DNA of 64,000 nt from Campylorhamphus procurvoides (lineage: Eukaryota > Chordata > Aves > Passeriformes > Dendrocolaptidae). Shown piece by piece: positions 63,445 to 64,000 of this stretch. The notes under the pieces were generated by a model. The model was not told where the DNA came from and ran no database searches. It saw only the letters and a program-made list of their open reading frames with translations. A program made the position numbers and the translations under genes. The first letter of the stretch is position 1, and the number at the start of each line of letters is the position of its first letter. Location: contig WBMV01006671.1 of the NCBI GenBank assembly GCA_013396655.1, positions 124,001 through 188,000 on the forward strand, read 5' to 3'.

Positions 63445-64000
63445 AAGGCTGTAGGCTGTAGAGAATAAGAATCCTTGTTGCAGATGTTGTTCCCTGGCAG
63501 TGTGTCTTTGAGGGAAGGAATCCACAACAGTACCAGAACAAAGCAACAAAACATCCAGGATCTTTCGAAATCCTACAGAGGATTTTGTCTAAATGTGAAC
63601 ACCATTGAACTGAGAATTGCAAAAACAAAATTGTAAAACTGAAGCTGAATATAACTTAAAATTGAAGTAGGCACACCTTAAATTGGAAGAGGGGATATTG
63701 TATTCTGAAATGTAAGATATTCTCTTGTCTGTAACTTGTGTGCCAGGCAAGCCTGTTTTTGGTGGTTGCCAGTTGCTTGCAAAATACCCTCCTCTCACCT
63801 AAACTTAATTCATGTTGCCACAAGAGATTGCCACTACAGTGTGAAAACACGCAGGATTTCTTTCCATTTTGCTCCTTTTCCCTTCATTTCAAACGTCATA
63901 AGAAGTACCTTTTTTGCTCGTTATCTAGCTGCACTGTACAGTCACATAGCATCGTGTGTAGCCAAGCATTGTCACTCTGTGGCAACTAAATTCCCATTAG
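63445..64000 (+). other. GPRC5B: GPRC5B 3' UTR, continuing beyond the window
   Basis: Sequence downstream of the GPRC5B stop runs to the window edge with no AATAAA seen, so the transcript end lies beyond 64000. No coding sequence is recognised in it. Confidence 0.7.

Overview
This window looks like vertebrate nuclear DNA, most likely from a bird. The evidence is intron-containing genes with GT/AG borders, one decayed CR1-type retroposon end, one ancient MIR-type SINE remnant, a CpG-island promoter, and two neighbouring receptor genes that are also neighbours in mammals (human 16p12, from memory). No bacterial, plasmid, phage or CRISPR content was seen. Nothing supports a new multi-gene system; the novelty candidates are regulatory and structural.

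Layout: (1) 1-108 is the end of a GPR139 intron. (2) 109-1043 is the last coding exon of GPR139, an orphan class A GPCR; its first exon lies upstream of the window. (3) 1044 to about 4640 is its probable 3' UTR, AT-rich towards the end, with three AATAAA hexamers. (4) About 4.65-49.4 kb is roughly 45 kb of intergenic DNA with no recognisable gene. It holds one CR1 fragment, one MIR-like fragment, short tandem duplications, two small CpG-dense pockets (about 9.5 and 35.3 kb), and candidate REST/RE1, CTCF and nuclear-receptor motifs. (5) 49.4-51.0 kb is a CpG-rich segment with a TATCAGTGTG minisatellite, a 13-base run of N and G-quadruplex-type sequence; it is the probable GPRC5B promoter and 5' UTR exon. 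(6) 51.0-56.26 kb is probably GPRC5B intron 1. (7) 56269-63444 carries the complete GPRC5B coding sequence in three coding segments (56269-57274, 61868-61980, 63400-63444), predicted at 387 aa, followed by 3' UTR to the end of the window.

The two genes are head-to-tail on the + strand. Both encode seven-transmembrane receptors expressed mainly in the nervous system (family knowledge), but they belong to different classes: GPR139 is class A and senses aromatic amino acids, while GPRC5B is a class C group 5 orphan without the large ligand-binding ectodomain. They are neighbours rather than an operon. Any joint control would act through the intergenic DNA, where the non-coding candidates listed here lie. 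Gene symbols rest on recalled family sequences; no database search was possible.
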